Of a stretch of 64,000 bases of DNA, positions 42,180-54,586 are shown in pieces. Made by a program: the position numbers and the translations under genes. The stretch lies in NCBI GenBank assembly GCA_024867545.1, contig JANFNE010000003.1, positions 1,736,001 through 1,800,000 on the forward strand, given 5' to 3'. The stretch comes from Phytopythium helicoides (lineage: Eukaryota; Oomycota; Peronosporomycetes; Pythiales; Pythiaceae). The first letter of the stretch is position 1; every line of letters starts with the position of its first letter. The notes beneath the pieces are model-generated. The model saw only the letters and a list, made by a program, of their open reading frames with translations, was not told where the DNA came from and ran no database searches.

Positions 42180-43949
42180 AGTCTAGAAGGGCGGTGACTC
42201 GGCTGGGGTTTGATCGATGAGCTGGGCGGTGCCACGCGAATTCAGTTGTGTCGAGGATCGAGGCCTGGTGACCGGACTAGACCAGTCGGGGCCGCTGACA
42301 TGAGCACCCTCTCCCCGTGAGCCACCTCCCTGACTAGCTCTTTGCAGATCCAGCCCTCATTCTCAAAGAGCGGCTTGGCACGATCGAGTGCCAAAACGAT
42401 CGCCAGCCACTTCGCTCGCTGCATTTGGCTGGGCGTCGCCACGAGCGGAGATCGTTTTGATCGCCAGCCCAATCGCGCAAGGCTCCAGCAGGCTCGTGGT
42501 CAATGCTCATCTTGGCGAGAGTGTGGCGTAACCGGATCCAGCTGGTGCCGTGGAGCTGCTCGTGCGGCTGTGCTCAGGGTGACACGGGTCAAAAGACGGG
42601 CGTGCCTCGTTTAAGTTTATGTAGTCAGAATAGAGGTGGAAGAACAAACTTAAGCGAGAGATGCGGTCGCCCGAGACAAACTTGTTTGAACGGCACCGAG
42701 ATGCTCGCTGTAGGGGCTTGACGAGGCAATCGAGGTGATGGTCGGGAGTCTCGACGGTGTGAGGCTATCTTTATGTTGGGGCACTCTTCTAGACATTACT
42801 ATCGCGATGCCTTGAGCTTCCGTGTTCATTTTGATCGGCTCTCTTCATGGCCGAGATGAACTATTTGGTAGCCCGGTCTGCTGGTTATGCAGCTCTCTAG
42901 AGCCAAAACCGCACCGAGAACAGCATCGAGATTGACAGAATTGCTGCGTGGCGATCTGTGTGGAGTCCTGAAATCGATTATTAGCGATGTCGCCACGATG
43001 AACTTGCTCGTGCAAAAACTCGCCTTGCAGGTTTTAATCCGTCGACCAGCGAATTCACATCTCTCACCCCACTTCGGCTACTATTCGTGGAATGACATCG
43101 CGATGGATGCCCGATGCTGGACGCGTATCGATGCTCGTCTTTGAGCTATCCTTGGTTGGTTGCACCACATTGGTAACTACAAAATTGGCTTATCATTTTT
43201 GACAACCCTCAGGTTTGTCATTAATGTCATTATTTCAACCAGCATGTCAAAAATGTCCAATTTCGAAGGGTTCACAACACTAGCTTCACCTCGGCGTCAG
43301 TTGACGTCAGTTGACATCAGTTGGCAGCCATCTACCCTCGCGATGAAGAAAAAAATGCCACCATTTCGTCCACGACAATCTCATCCTGCCCCAGTGTAGA
43401 TGCCCACTGAGATCCTCGAAGTAGCGCCAGCGCAACTTGATCATCTTTACCTTCGCTCTCAGCCAATGCCCAAGCTTTTCCAATTTCCACAACTGCGACG
43501 GTGTAGCGCCTGGAGATCGTGTCGGTAGCGGAGGCGCTAGTTTTAGTCGAAAATGGCCCGATAGTATGTACGGATCAGTAGTAGGGTTGGCTATGGTGAA
43601 AAAGGAGAGCGTTAGGACAAAGTTATATTTTGCCTGAAGATGGAATCATCCTCAATTTCAAACTAAGCTCTGGTGCCTTCACCTTTCACGGGTGAAGCTA
43701 CTGTATTTGCAGTTTCAAGGATCTTAGCCTTATCAATTGCATGACAAATTTGATACATGATAAAGCCTCGGCCAGCGACATACTCCTGCAGCCTTACACG
43801 AAACGCGTCTCGTGACTGAACCGCTATGATTAGGCGGAACCGATCGCCATTTTTTTTTGCTAGCATGACGACAAGTAATTAAATCCATCCATTACTTGCT
43901 CATACGCAACAATTCGACCCAGAGATTCGATCTGTAGCCTCGCTTGACG
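42180..43949. other. Intergenic between the LPMO array and the Sfi1-like fragments
   Basis: About 1.8 kb without a recognisable gene. A short direct repeat (three imperfect copies of GTCAGTTGAC) lies at about 43296-43325. Confidence 0.4.
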
Positions 43950-44646
43950 CTAATTCCGAGCTTTGGACAACCATTTTTCCACAAAGTACGTGTATTTCAC
44001 GTCCCTTCTGCGGAGAATCATGACTTGCCGAGCAATCTGACGAAGTCGATTACTACTTTCCACAGTATTTGTCCATTTTATCCATTGTCGTGAAATTGAC
44101 AAGGTACAACCAATCTCAAAGAAAGCTCTGCATGCCTTCTTTCGCTGCACTGCATGATTCCATGCTGTGAATGCCAGCCGGTACGAACGGAGATGCTGCC
44201 GTCGGGTGTGGACTAACCAGAGTCGAAAGGACCTTCCTTTGCAGGACATCACCCAGAAATGTGTAGCTCTCGCTAATGCTTTCAAATGATGCTTCTGAAT
44301 GAAGGTTGCTTGAGCCCTCCAGTGTCGAAGCAATCTTGTTGCGAAAAAAACGATGGGCAATAGCTGTTTTTGCATATAACTGCTGCTTCCTGGTGTTCCA
44401 TTGCTTCCAGGCTGACCAATATTTTGTCAGCATCACTCGGTTGTGATGCATCACAGCTTGTTCAAGTTGACGATTACTGATGTGTGCCTCATAAGTGTAG
44501 TCTTCCCATGCAACTACCGCAGACTTCAAACGGAGATAGCTGATTGCAGCAGTAGCTCGCTCCCAACAAGCATAAGCTGTCGTAATTAAGTGCGTTGGAG
44601 TAAAGTGACTGCACAATTCAACCTTGCTGTCGAAGAAAATAGCCAC
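43950..44646 (-). pseudogene. Sfi1-like Trp-repeat fragment A
   Basis: Two overlapping minus-strand frames carry repeats with spaced aromatic residues of the Sfi1 centrin-binding type, such as YACWERA, AVVAWEDY, YWSAWKQW, LLRHWRAQA, FRLWLVH and AFTAWNHA. The frame changes near 44340, and there is no start codon at the 5' edge near 44646. There the coding signal stops abruptly and continues on the opposite strand. It looks like the 3' part of a gene cut by an inversion. Confidence 0.6.
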
Positions 44647-45835
44647 AAACCAGATCCCAAATGAAGTAGCTCATCTCAAAAGCCGATTCAGAGAAATACG
44701 AGCAAGAGAACTCCAGACTAGCAAGCTCTTGACTCGATACCTCAAACTTTTTCGCAAAATGACCATTGAGCGAGCGAACGAAGCTGAAAGATTTTATCAA
44801 CGCCACCAAGCTGCAAAAGTCTGGAGAGCGTGGTCTACGTTGCTGGAACGAAGGAAGCAACTGCTAGTTGCAGATAATCACTATTGTGACTTTCGCTTTA
44901 CACGTGGGATAGCGTTTCTTCGAGCAAATTGGACACGGACTCAAACGCTACGAGCACTCACCCAGCGAGCAAAGCTTTGGCACACTGTGGTCGTCCTCCA
45001 AACCTCGATGAGTGAATGGTATATTGCGACCCAACGATCAATTCAGTTGCGTACTGCACATGACGACCTTCGCAGAAGCTACCTCGGGACTCGATACCTT
45101 CGAATGTGGAGGTTTAGTCACGCAATGCGTCTAAGATCAAGAGTGGCAGTAGAACACCACGACCTTATTGTGGGCAAGAAGGCGTTCAATGCGTGGCGAC
45201 AAATCACAAAACGGCGGTTGGTTGCTGTAGCGATGTGGAGGTATACAGCGACTCGCATCCGTCTGAACCAAACTCTGACGTCATGGAAGACGCTGCACAA
45301 CGCTCAACGAAGAGTACAACTTGCTATCACGAAACAGCGAGACAAAGTCCAAGCTCGATTCCTTCGCATCGTTTTGTCAAAATGAAAGCTAATCGCCGAT
45401 GCTGAAAGCTTTCGATTGATGCTAGTCGAGCAAAGAGCAAACCAATGGGCAAAGACCTGCTGGAGTCGTTGGAGGATTTACGTTATCGTTGAGAGACATC
45501 GACACAATTATCGCTTAGCTATGGTTTGCGATGCGTTTGATCGACTGCGTCGACACGCAACCGTTCAACTAGCTGGACAACATCTACGTCGTCGAAGTGC
45601 AATTGCAGCGGCGAGCCGTGCTCTTCGACTGTGGCGAACAGAGTGTCGTGTTATGCGAGCACATCGAAGTATTGATCGAACTCTACTTTCATATGCATTG
45701 CATGAGTGGGTACGATACACGGCTGGCTGTCGTCAACAGCGAAAGTGGATTCGCTGCGTCCAGCAGCTATATAGGCTCCATGAGCCGGAAAAGAGACAAA
45801 GATCTCTTGTTCAATCTATCAAGCAAGAAAGGTGA
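44609..45835 (+). pseudogene. Sfi1-like Trp-repeat fragment B (inverted, in-frame stop)
   Basis: The plus-strand frame shows at least eight Sfi1-type units: KVWRAWSTL, AKLWHTVV, LRMWRFSH, AFNAWRQI, TLTSWKTL, CWSRWRIY, ALRLWRTE and LHEWVRYT. A TGA at 45383-45385 interrupts it, yet the same frame continues with good repeat sequence (KLIADAESFRLMLVEQRANQW) to 45835. It lacks a proper start near 44620, where the minus-strand fragment A ends. Sfi1 proteins form long helices that bind centrin at spindle-pole or basal-body structures, but this copy is probably not functional. Confidence 0.6.
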
Positions 45836-45917
45836 TTTTCGTGACGAAAATGTACCTGGCTTGATGAGAGCGGCTTCGAGAAGATGACACTTGCACATCA
45901 CTTGAAGTCTCACGAGA

Positions 45918-46121
45918 TCAAACTGAGCACCTACCGCTCGTTCTTGTCTGAATGCTCTCACCGCCGATGACTTTGAGACTCGGATCTGCAGTGGTGGTGC
46001 GCGACTGAATCAATTGTTTCTTTATCGACGCGATTCGTTGGAGGTGGTAGGCAGGGCGATGCCGTACTGTATTGTAATCAGCCCAAGCAGCAAAACAGAT
46101 CCTCGCGTCCGGGTGATCCAC
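45918..46121 (-). pseudogene. Sfi1-like fragment C
   Basis: A short minus-strand remnant with ICFAAWADYNTVRHR and a following basic helix resembles one Sfi1 unit. It lies upstream, in minus orientation, of the inverted segment. There is no ATG, and the frame is lost near 45960. It may be the 5' part of the same broken gene. Confidence 0.35.
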
Positions 46122-47251
46122 CTTGCTGTGTGCATCTCAGCAACGAGCAGATCGCCGAGCACGACTGTGCATCACATCAACGTTCGCAACGCGTAAGCAG
46201 CGGGCCACGGCGCGGTCAAGAATCTCCTTCGGTGATGGACAGGCCGCGATCTTGACCCGCTGGTCAGTGCACAAGTGTATCTCTAATCGGCCGCCTCGTC
46301 AGTGCTCTGGCGTAGGATGCTCTTGCCCGCGGATCCGGTGCACGAGCATAGCTGGGATTTACAGTACACATGAGGATCTCAATTCCTATCCAACGGAACC
46401 GTTGTTTGCGGCGCGAGGGACTCTACTGCAGTAGATGCAAAATGTACTGCCAACCAACCAAAGCACTGGCACTCGACAGACGAACTACCTTGACGTTCAA
46501 GCGGCTGTCTCCGCCACGATTTGCTCACTCACACCAGCTCGAAACACGCCACAGACCACTGTTGCTGGGTGATGGAGGGGGGATACCAACACGCCGACTA
46601 ACTTACTCTCGTACGTCACTCTGCCTCTCCGAATCACCGAGCAGCACCCAGCCGCGTCAGCTGCTGCCCTGTCGATGACGTGGCACCCGCTGCCAGCCAG
46701 TCGATTGATCGATCGATGCAGCTGCAGCGAGCATGCTGCCTCCCGACGGTATCAGACCGATGGCATCGAGCTCTGGGGGGGTGGTTGCGCATTACGATTG
46801 GCGTCTACAGGCGCCTGCGGGCGACATCCGGAGGGCCGGCAGGTTGAATTTGGGCAATTGCAAGTGGCCACGTACGTACAGCAGGTTGAATCTGCGCGCA
46901 TGTGATATGCCCAGTAGACTCGGTCTCACTATACGCCACGCACTTGGTCGTCGACGAGCGGGCAACGTACGCATGAGACAGCCGCGCGCGCTGATTGGTC
47001 GAGCCGGAGATTCCCTCCTCGTGACGTCGCGCGCATCACCGCCATGTGACAGACGCTACACTTGGTCTTTGTATACTCTCGTATTTAGGGATAGGGCCGG
47101 CCTTAAACTTGCAGTTGAAGCTCTGCCACCGGTGACGAGGCAGCAACCGCCTTTCCGCATACAAAAGCCAACACCTTGGCACCCCAAGGCTCCGTGTGGT
47201 CATGGAGGCCAGAGGGGCGCCCTCCTGGCGCCGCTGGCGGCCGTGGCGACC
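46122..47251. other. Intergenic, upstream of glutamate dehydrogenase
   Basis: No supported gene. The GDH frame is open far upstream of its ATG but encodes nothing recognisable there. Confidence 0.4.
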
Positions 47252-47263
47252 GCTCATTCCCGA
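47252..47263 (+). promoter_or_regulatory. Inr-like element of glutamate dehydrogenase
   Basis: GCTCATTCCCGA lies 96 nt upstream of the ATG at 47348 and matches the oomycete initiator core. Confidence 0.45.
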
Positions 47264-47347
47264 ATCCGCTTCCGTGCGTGCAAGTCCAGCGCGTGCGCTC
47301 CGTCCCGCGCCTTTCGCCGGCCTCCAGCGCCCCCTGCAAGCTTCACA

Positions 47348-50300
47348 ATGGCCAGCCCGCGCCGCGACATCCGCCACAGCCGCTCCATGGACATGGGCGT
47401 GCCTCGCCGTATCGACTTGGACCCGCAGATGGACGAGGTGACGGCGCTCATCAAGGCCACCAAGCTCTTCAACGACGACATGATCGCGCGCGAGGTTGAC
47501 TGGTTCTACGGCCCGCTCGGCATGCACGACTTCTACTTCTCGGGCCACTCGGCGCAGGTCATCGCGCAGCACATCCAGAGCCTCATCGCCGCCAAGCTGA
47601 TGTCGCAGGCCTCGGGCCGCGCCATGGACGTCAAGCTGCAGCAGGAGGCCGAGGACAGCGCCTTCTTCGCTGCGCGCAGCAACGTCGTCGGAGACAACAA
47701 CTCGCCTACCACCACGCGCGCTGCGTCCACCGAGCGCGGACCCACCGAAGTCGAGTCGCTCGAGCGCACCATCGAGAAGCAGTACCTCTCGGGCTTCACC
47801 AACGTTATCGGCGACGGCGTCAAGTCCGGCTATCAGTACCTCGAGCAGGCCGAGATCGTCAAGTCCCGCACTTACCGCCTGCAGTGCTACCGCTCCAGCG
47901 GCATGCTCGACCCCGCCATCGTGCCCTACCACGTGCGCCTGTACTTTTTGCAAAAGCCCGACTACATCGACCCCAACGCCGGCGAGCACGAGTCCGACCT
48001 CAACAAGGTGTCTGACAAGACCTTCCTGGCGCGCGCCGGAGACCGCCTCAAGGAGGTCTACCAGGAGTGCATGATCAAGGCCATGAACCAGATGACGCCC
48101 GCCTTCCACACCGAGGTCTGGCAGGAGCCCGACGGGTTCAAGATGGCGCGCCTCACCGTTGCTTACAAGTCCGGCTCGACGCACTCGTACTTCTCGGCCA
48201 TCGCCGACGTCTACCGCCAGCACGGACTCTTCACGCAGCGCAAGTACGCCGAGTTCTTCTCCAACGGTGTGGTTATCTACACCTTCTACCTCCAGATGCT
48301 CGACTCGCCCTCTCGTGGTGTCGGAACGTTCGAGCAGCGCCTTGACGCCGTCGTTGGCGACGCCTCCATGCAGTTTGTGCTGCCGCGCACGTCGCTCACG
48401 CCCATGCTCACGGGCTACCTGCTCAACCCGCGTGAAGTCGCGTACGCCTACGCGGCGTGGAAGTTCACGTTCCACTTCATGCACCGCCTGCCGGACGCCT
48501 ACACGGTTGTGTCCAAGTCGCTGCGCGACCGTGACCCGTCCGCGTTCGCTCGCCTGGAGCAGCTGCGCTCGACCATGAAGCTCAACACGTTCACCGAGTC
48601 GCAGATCCTCGACCACATCCTGGCGTCGGCGCCGATCGTCAAGATTCTGTACAACGAGTTCGAGGCGCTGCACTCACCCAACCGCAAGGGTGATGTCGTA
48701 GACCCTGCCGCGACTATGTCGACGCTGCGCAAGTCCATCGTGGCTGAGCAGGCGCTGGTCATCTTCACGCTCTTCCACAAGTTCAACCGCCACATCACTA
48801 AGACCAACTTCTTCCACGACGACAAGGCTGCTCTTGCCTTCCGTCTCAACTGTGGCTTCCTCTCCAAGACGGAGTTCCCTGAGGAGCCGTACGCTATCGT
48901 GTACGTTATCGGCTCGGAGTTCCGCGGCTTCCACGTGCGCTTCCTCGACATTGCTCGCGGTGGAATCCGTATGATCCGCTCGTCGCACGCTCAGGTGTAC
49001 TTGAACAACGCGTCGTCGCTCTTCGACGAGTGCTACAACCTCGCGTCGACGCAGCACCGCAAGAACAAGGATATCCCTGAGGGCGGCTCCAAGGGTGTCG
49101 TGCTGCTCAACCAGGCCCACCAGGACAAGGCTGATGTTGCCTTCCGCAAGTACATTGACGCGCTGCTTGACATCATGCTCATCAAGGACAAGGGTCCTGA
49201 GGACATTCTTTTCCTTGGACCCGACGAGGGCACGGCCCACCTCATGGACTGGGCGTCGTCGCACGCCAAGAAGCGTGGATACTCGTACTGGAAGGCCATC
49301 ACCACGGGCAAGTCGGCCAGCCGTGGTGGTATTCCGCACGACATCTACGGCATGACCACGCACAGTGTGCGTGAATACGTCGTGGGTATCCAGCGTAAGC
49401 TGAACCTCGGCGCTGATGGCAAGATGATCACCAAGGTGCAGACTGGTGGTCCGGACGGTGACCTTGGCAGCAATGAGATCAAGATGAGCGAGCAGGAGCG
49501 CACGATCGCCGTTGTCGATGGCTCGGGTGTGCTCTACGACCCGCAGGGTATTGACCGTGCGACGCTTGTGGCGCTTGCCGAAAAGCGCACGCCTATCGAG
49601 AAGTTTGACACGTCCAAGTTGTCGAGCGAGGGCTACCAGGTGCTCGTCTCGCAGAACGACGTGAAGCTGCCTAGCGGCGAGGTGGTTGAGAACGGTGTGG
49701 AGTTCCGCAACCTGTACCACCTGCGTCCGACGCTCACGGCGGACTTCTTCGTACCGTGTGGTGGTCGCCCCGCTGCCGTGAACCTCAACAACGTCGAGCA
49801 GTTCATGTACCAGGCAGATGGCCGCACGCTGCGCTTCAAGTACATCGTCGAGGGTGCCAACCTGTTCTTCACGCAGGACGCTCGTCAGCGTCTTGAGGAC
49901 GCTGGTGTGATCCTTTTCAAGGACGCTTCGGCGAACAAGGGTGGTGTGACGTCGTCCTCGCTCGAGGTGCTTGCTGCTTTGTCCATGACCGACGAGGACT
50001 TTGCCGAGCACATGCAGGTTGACGAGGCCACTGGCAAGCGCCCGGCGTTCTACGCCGACTACGTCAAGGAGGTGCAGCACCGCATCGACCTGAACGCGCA
50101 GCGCGAGTTCGAGTGCATCTGGAAGGAGCACGAGCGCACGGGCACGTACTACTCGGTGCTGAGCAACCAGCTCAGTGAGCGCATCACGGACCTGAGCGCC
50201 AAGATTCAGGAGTCGTCGCTCTGGGAGAACCAGGCGCTGCGCCAGAAGGTGTTCGCTGATGGCTTCCCGGAGATCCTGCTGAGCAAGACGCCCAAGGAGG

Positions 50301-50437
50301 AGCTGCTCAAGCGTCTGCCCGAGTCGTACACGCGCGCCTTCTTCGCGTCGCAGCTCGCCAGTCGCTTCGTGTACGCTGCCGGTCTGAGCGCGCCTGAGTT
50401 CGCCTTCTACGAGTTCGTGCAATCCCTGACGGCTTAG
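47348..50437 (+). CDS. GDH2: NAD-specific glutamate dehydrogenase, large (~115 kDa) type
   Basis: This enzyme oxidatively deaminates glutamate to 2-oxoglutarate and ammonium with NAD+, feeding amino-acid carbon into the citric acid cycle. The 1029-residue size fits the large fungal/protist class. The C-terminal half holds the dehydrogenase core: FRGFHVRFLDIARGGIR, PEGGSKGVVLLN (around residue 578), FLGPDEGTAHLMDWA, TTGKSASRGGIPHD, and the nucleotide-binding region TGGPDGDLGSNEI with VVDGSGVLYDP. The N-terminal half is the regulatory or oligomerising region of this class. The ATG at 47348 follows an Inr-like element and a short leader; the frame is open upstream but without domain. The coding region is uninterrupted. 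Confidence 0.93.
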   Translation: MASPRRDIRHSRSMDMGVPRRIDLDPQMDEVTALIKATKLFNDDMIAREVDWFYGPLGMHDFYFSGHSAQVIAQHIQSLIAAKLMSQASGRAMDVKLQQEAEDSAFFAARSNVVGDNNSPTTTRAASTERGPTEVESLERTIEKQYLSGFTNVIGDGVKSGYQYLEQAEIVKSRTYRLQCYRSSGMLDPAIVPYHVRLYFLQKPDYIDPNAGEHESDLNKVSDKTFLARAGDRLKEVYQECMIKAMNQMTPAFHTEVWQEPDGFKMARLTVAYKSGSTHSYFSAIADVYRQHGLFTQRKYAEFFSNGVVIYTFYLQMLDSPSRGVGTFEQRLDAVVGDASMQFVLPRTSLTPMLTGYLLNPREVAYAYAAWKFTFHFMHRLPDAYTVVSKSLRDRDPSAFARLEQLRSTMKLNTFTESQILDHILASAPIVKILYNEFEALHSPNRKGDVVDPAATMSTLRKSIVAEQALVIFTLFHKFNRHITKTNFFHDDKAALAFRLNCGFLSKTEFPEEPYAIVYVIGSEFRGFHVRFLDIARGGIRMIRSSHAQVYLNNASSLFDECYNLASTQHRKNKDIPEGGSKGVVLLNQAHQDKADVAFRKYIDALLDIMLIKDKGPEDILFLGPDEGTAHLMDWASSHAKKRGYSYWKAITTGKSASRGGIPHDIYGMTTHSVREYVVGIQRKLNLGADGKMITKVQTGGPDGDLGSNEIKMSEQERTIAVVDGSGVLYDPQGIDRATLVALAEKRTPIEKFDTSKLSSEGYQVLVSQNDVKLPSGEVVENGVEFRNLYHLRPTLTADFFVPCGGRPAAVNLNNVEQFMYQADGRTLRFKYIVEGANLFFTQDARQRLEDAGVILFKDASANKGGVTSSSLEVLAALSMTDEDFAEHMQVDEATGKRPAFYADYVKEVQHRIDLNAQREFECIWKEHERTGTYYSVLSNQLSERITDLSAKIQESSLWENQALRQKVFADGFPEILLSKTPKEELLKRLPESYTRAFFASQLASRFVYAAGLSAPEFAFYEFVQSLTA

Positions 50438-51139
50438 AACCAGCAAGTAGCTGGTGATGCTTCCCCTCCGTGTGTTCTAGATAGTGAATGACAAATGAAA
50501 ATGTGCGTGAGCTTTACGATCTTGAATTGAAGCGTGTCAGCTTGTCTGACTCTGGTGCTGACTTCTTGAAGCGGGTGTCGTGTTGTCAAATACTATATTT
50601 TAAGGTTCCATTTGTATATATTTCCAAGGTCTCACAACTAAACGTGTCGCATAAATAAGTTTTCATGGGAAAATCACCAAGCAGCACGACGCATCAACCT
50701 CGCCGATTGTGTCGCCTCGCTTCCGCCGCCGCTCCACGCCGTCAACACCAAGTTATCATCTCTGCCGTCTCCATCTCACAGCAGCTCGCCTTTGTGTCCT
50801 TGCCGTCGGTGGTCGACCTTCTCTCCTCGTTGACCGCGTCGGTTGTGGCGCTGAAATGCTGGTGCCAAGACTATCAATAGCCAGTCGATGACTCGGGTGT
50901 CAATCGCAGAGCTAATTGCAGCGCAACATCCGACAACGCTGCCCGCCAGGAGCTCCGACGTGGGATAAGACCGCGAGTCGTTGGCCCTGGTCTCACCACC
51001 GACCTGCCGCCGCCGTCGACGCCGCCAGTCCGCGGCCTCACCGAGCTGCTGCATGGCCGGTCCGCGGCTTGTGCCTCGCCCGTTCGCCAGCGCCGCCGCA
51101 CGTCAGCAGCAGCCGCAGCAGCAACCTGGCGACGTCGCC
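50438..51139. other. Intergenic
   Basis: No gene seen. The 3' flank of GDH contains an AT-rich stretch near 50580-50660; the rest is leader of the protease gene. Confidence 0.4.
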
Positions 51140-53177
51140 ATGTCCAAGACGGAACGCTCGAGTGCGTCGTGTCTCTCGCCTCGCATCGCACGCAATGCCC
51201 GTTTACGCCACTAACCCACTCACTTGTCGTCCTGCCGCGTTGTTCCCACTTTGGCTGCTACTCCGTCATGGCTGCAGCCTACCTGCACTACCCGTTCCCG
51301 AGGCACAAGAAGGCGCCTGCGGTCGACTGCGTCGACCCGCCCAAGCCTTCGGCCGTGTCTTCGTCCGTGTCTTCCACGGCACTCGGCGGCAAGTTCCTCG
51401 GTCGCTCGTCGCACCGCTCGAGCGGCTCGCGGCCGACTGCCACCGTGTCCGACACGAGCATCTCGCGCAGCTCGGCCGGGTCCTCGACACTGGCGCAGCT
51501 CACGCGCTTCAGCCACGGACGCAGTAGCAACCAGGGCGCGAGCTCCTCTTCGCTGCGCAACGACAGCGTGCAGCCGTCGCGCGATCCATCCGACGACGTA
51601 GGCGACGGCGGTAACAACACCAGCCCTGGCCACTCGAGCTCGAGCCTGCCGACGATCGGGGAGCTGCCGCGCCTGACGAATAACAGCCAGCCGGCCTCCT
51701 CGAACATCATCTCGATCTCCGCGCTGGCATCGTCGGGAGCGAACTCGTCATTCCAGCAGCGACTCCAGTCCTCCAGTCGGACATCCCCGCTCTCGTCATC
51801 AGCCGCGCCAAGCCCTGAGACCAAGAAGAGTAATCCAAAGGGGCTTGTGGGTCTTCAGAACCTCGGCAACACCTGGTACGTCTCAAGGAGTTGTCGCTGC
51901 TGTGTTTCACATGTCTAACTCGAATGAACGCTGCAGCTTCATGAATAGCTGCCTGCAGTGTGTGAGCAACCTGCCCCCGGTTGTCAAGTACTTCCTGTCG
52001 GGAGCCCACGCCCGTGAGATCAATGACGCTAGTCCCACGAAGGGTGCACTTGCCAAGTACGTCTCAGCACTAGATTACTCCGTGTCCTCGCCAGAGACTG
52101 ACAAGAAATGGTATGCAGCGCGTTTGGAGAGCTGATTCGAGAGCTCTGGACGTCCGCGCAGTTCAGCTCGGCGCGTCCTGCGGAGCTCAAGCGCGTGATC
52201 GGCAAGGTTGCGTCACGATTTACGGGCTACGACCAGCAGGACGCACAGGAGTTTCTCCGGTTCCTTCTCGACGGACTGCACGAGGACCTCAACAAGATCC
52301 ACAAGAAACCTGCGTACTACGAGATCAAGGACCGCGAAGGTGCGAAGGACCGTGATGTGTCGGACGAGTACTGGAAATTCTACCTCGAGCGCAACTCGAG
52401 TCCGCTGTCAGAGCTCTTTTGCGGTCAGCTGCGATCCGAGATTCGCTGCAACACGTGCAACAACCGGTCGCTTTGCTTTGATGTCTTCTGGGATCTGTCT
52501 GTCCCTGTACCCAAGAAGAAGAGCTCGCTGCGCATGCCCGGTGGTTTATTCTCGTCCTCGAGCGCTTCCTCGAGAAACAGCGATGGCAGCGCGAGCGATC
52601 CTGCAGCGTCAAACCCCAACGGCTGCTCCATCACGACTGTCTCAAAGCGTACACGGAGCAGGAGTGTTTGGCTGAGCACGATGCGTATTACTGTTCGAAG
52701 TGCAAAGCGCATCGCGCCGTGTCCAAGAAGATCTCAGGTCTACCGCCTACCACCCGTGCTTGTGATCCACCTCAAGCGCTTCTCCTTCTCGACGTTTAGC
52801 CGAGACAAGGTCAGCACGGCCTGTCAACTACCCAGCGTTGGCCCTCGACGTTGCAGAGTACTGCGCTCCTGACGCCGTGCTAGACGGCAGTACGATGTAC
52901 GACCTCACAGGCGTCGTGCATCACATGGGCTCCCTGAATGGCGGGCATTACACTGCGTACGTGCTCCTCTTGTTGCTGCTTTGGAAGTTCTTTGTGAGAT
53001 ATCTGACCGCGGCGTTGGTTGTGAACAAATAACAGCGAATGCCTCAACAGCGACACGAACGAGTGGTTCGACTTCAACGACTCGAGCGTCTCGCCCGTCC
53101 GGAAGCCTGAGCTTTGCAGCTCCAGCGCGTACATGCTCTTCTACCGGCGGCGAGAAGAGCAGTCACTCACGATATAG
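51140..53177 (+). CDS. Ubiquitin-specific protease (USP, peptidase C19), four introns, indels in exon 4
   Basis: This Cys protease removes ubiquitin from proteins. Exon 1 (51140-51161, MSKTERS) may join exon 2 at 51278 across a 116-nt intron with GTGCGT donor and CTAAC site; alternatively translation starts at 51268 (MAAAYLHYP). The Ser-rich N-terminus leads to the Cys box GLQNLGNTCFMNSCLQC, split by intron 51876-51936. Intron 52057-52118 restores AFGELIRELW. Then come QQDAQEFLRFLLDGLHEDL, zinc-type CNTC and CSKC pairs, LPPVLVIHLKRF, and the His box MGSLNGGHYTA. Intron 52957-53035 leads to the last exon (NEWFDFNDSSVSP, end EEQSLTI). One-base shifts near 52633, 52735 and 52826 break the frame although the motifs are intact, so consensus errors are likely. 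Confidence 0.85.
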
Positions 53178-53460
53178 AAAACCATCAGGACTTTTGCCAA
53201 AGTACGACATGTAATTATTGGATCATCATGCAAGCATGAAAAGGTTTGCTCGTGCCGTTTCTTCATGTACATGTGCAAGCACTACGAACTCGTGTGCTTG
53301 TGGCCATTCAATCGATCGATGCTGAACGCAAATGTTTTGACTAACTAACATGAGGCCTTCCGGTCTCCATCGTTGTTTGGTTAGGTAGATACACAAAAAT
53401 TCAAATAGAAAACCGTTGGCCTAATGCCTCCGACTCCCTCTTGACGAGTGAGCTGGACGC

Positions 53461-54547
53461 TTAGAAGCGCACCATGCGCTCGAGCATGCGCTTCTTGTCC
53501 TCGAGCTCACGGAGAGTAGCCTCCTCGTGGTCCTCGAGCCAGTCGCGAGCGTCACGGATGGCGTTCTCGACGTTAGCGTCACCCTTCTCGCGGGCCGTCT
53601 CGATGGCGCGGTAGATGAACTGCTCCAGGTCGTTACGGGCCTCAATGCGGCGCAGCATCTCAGCATCGTCCTTCTTGAACTTCTCGGCATCAGCAACCAT
53701 GCGGTCAATGTCCTCCTGGGTCAGGCGGCCACGGTTGTTCGAGATGGTGGTCTCGGCGCGGGCACCCGTCTTCTTGTCACGGGCCGACACGTTCAGGATA
53801 CCGTTGGCGTCGATCTCGAAGGTCACCTCGACCTGCGGCTCACCACGCTTGGCGCGCTCCAGGCCCGAGATGTTGAACTCGCCGAGCTTGTTGTTCGACT
53901 CGACGCAGGCACGCTCACCCTCGTAGATGCAGACGTCGACCGACGTCTGGTAGTCCTCCTCCGTGGTGTAGACGCGCGTCTTGCGGACCGGGATGGCCGT
54001 GTTGCGCTTGATGAGCACAGACATGACCTTGCCGACCGTCTCGATACCGAGCGACAGCGGGGTAACGTCGACCAGCAGCAGCGAGTTGGTGGCGTCGTTG
54101 CGGATGCCCGACAGAATGGCACCCTGGACGGCGGCACCGTAGGCAACGGCCTCGTCGGGGTTGATCGACTTGGACAGCTCCTTGCCACCGAACAGCGTCG
54201 AGAGCATGGTCTGCACCTTGGGGATACGGGTGGAGCCACCGACAAGCACAAGCTCCGTGACCGTCCTCCGGCTTCATGTTGGCGTCCGACAGCACCTTGA
54301 GGACGGTCTCCTCGCAGCGCTTGAACAGCTCCTCGTTGAGCGACTCGAACTTGGCACGGGTCACGGTCGACGAGAAGTCAACACCCTCAAAGAGCGAGTC
54401 GACCTCGACCGAGGCGCTCGTGGTCGTCGAAAGCATGCGCTTGGCCGACTCACAAGCCGTGCGCAGACGGCGCATGGCACGGGCCGATCCCGAGGGGTCG
54501 AGGTTGCGGTTCTTGCGCTTGAACTCGGTGAGCAGGTACTCGACCAT

Positions 54548-54586
<39 letters not shown>

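Noticed and set aside
52106..52118. Very short (8 nt) intron or indel in the USP gene near 52110
   Set aside because: A normal 62-nt intron at 52057-52118 with a GTACGT donor and CAG acceptor restores AFGELIRELW without any indel.
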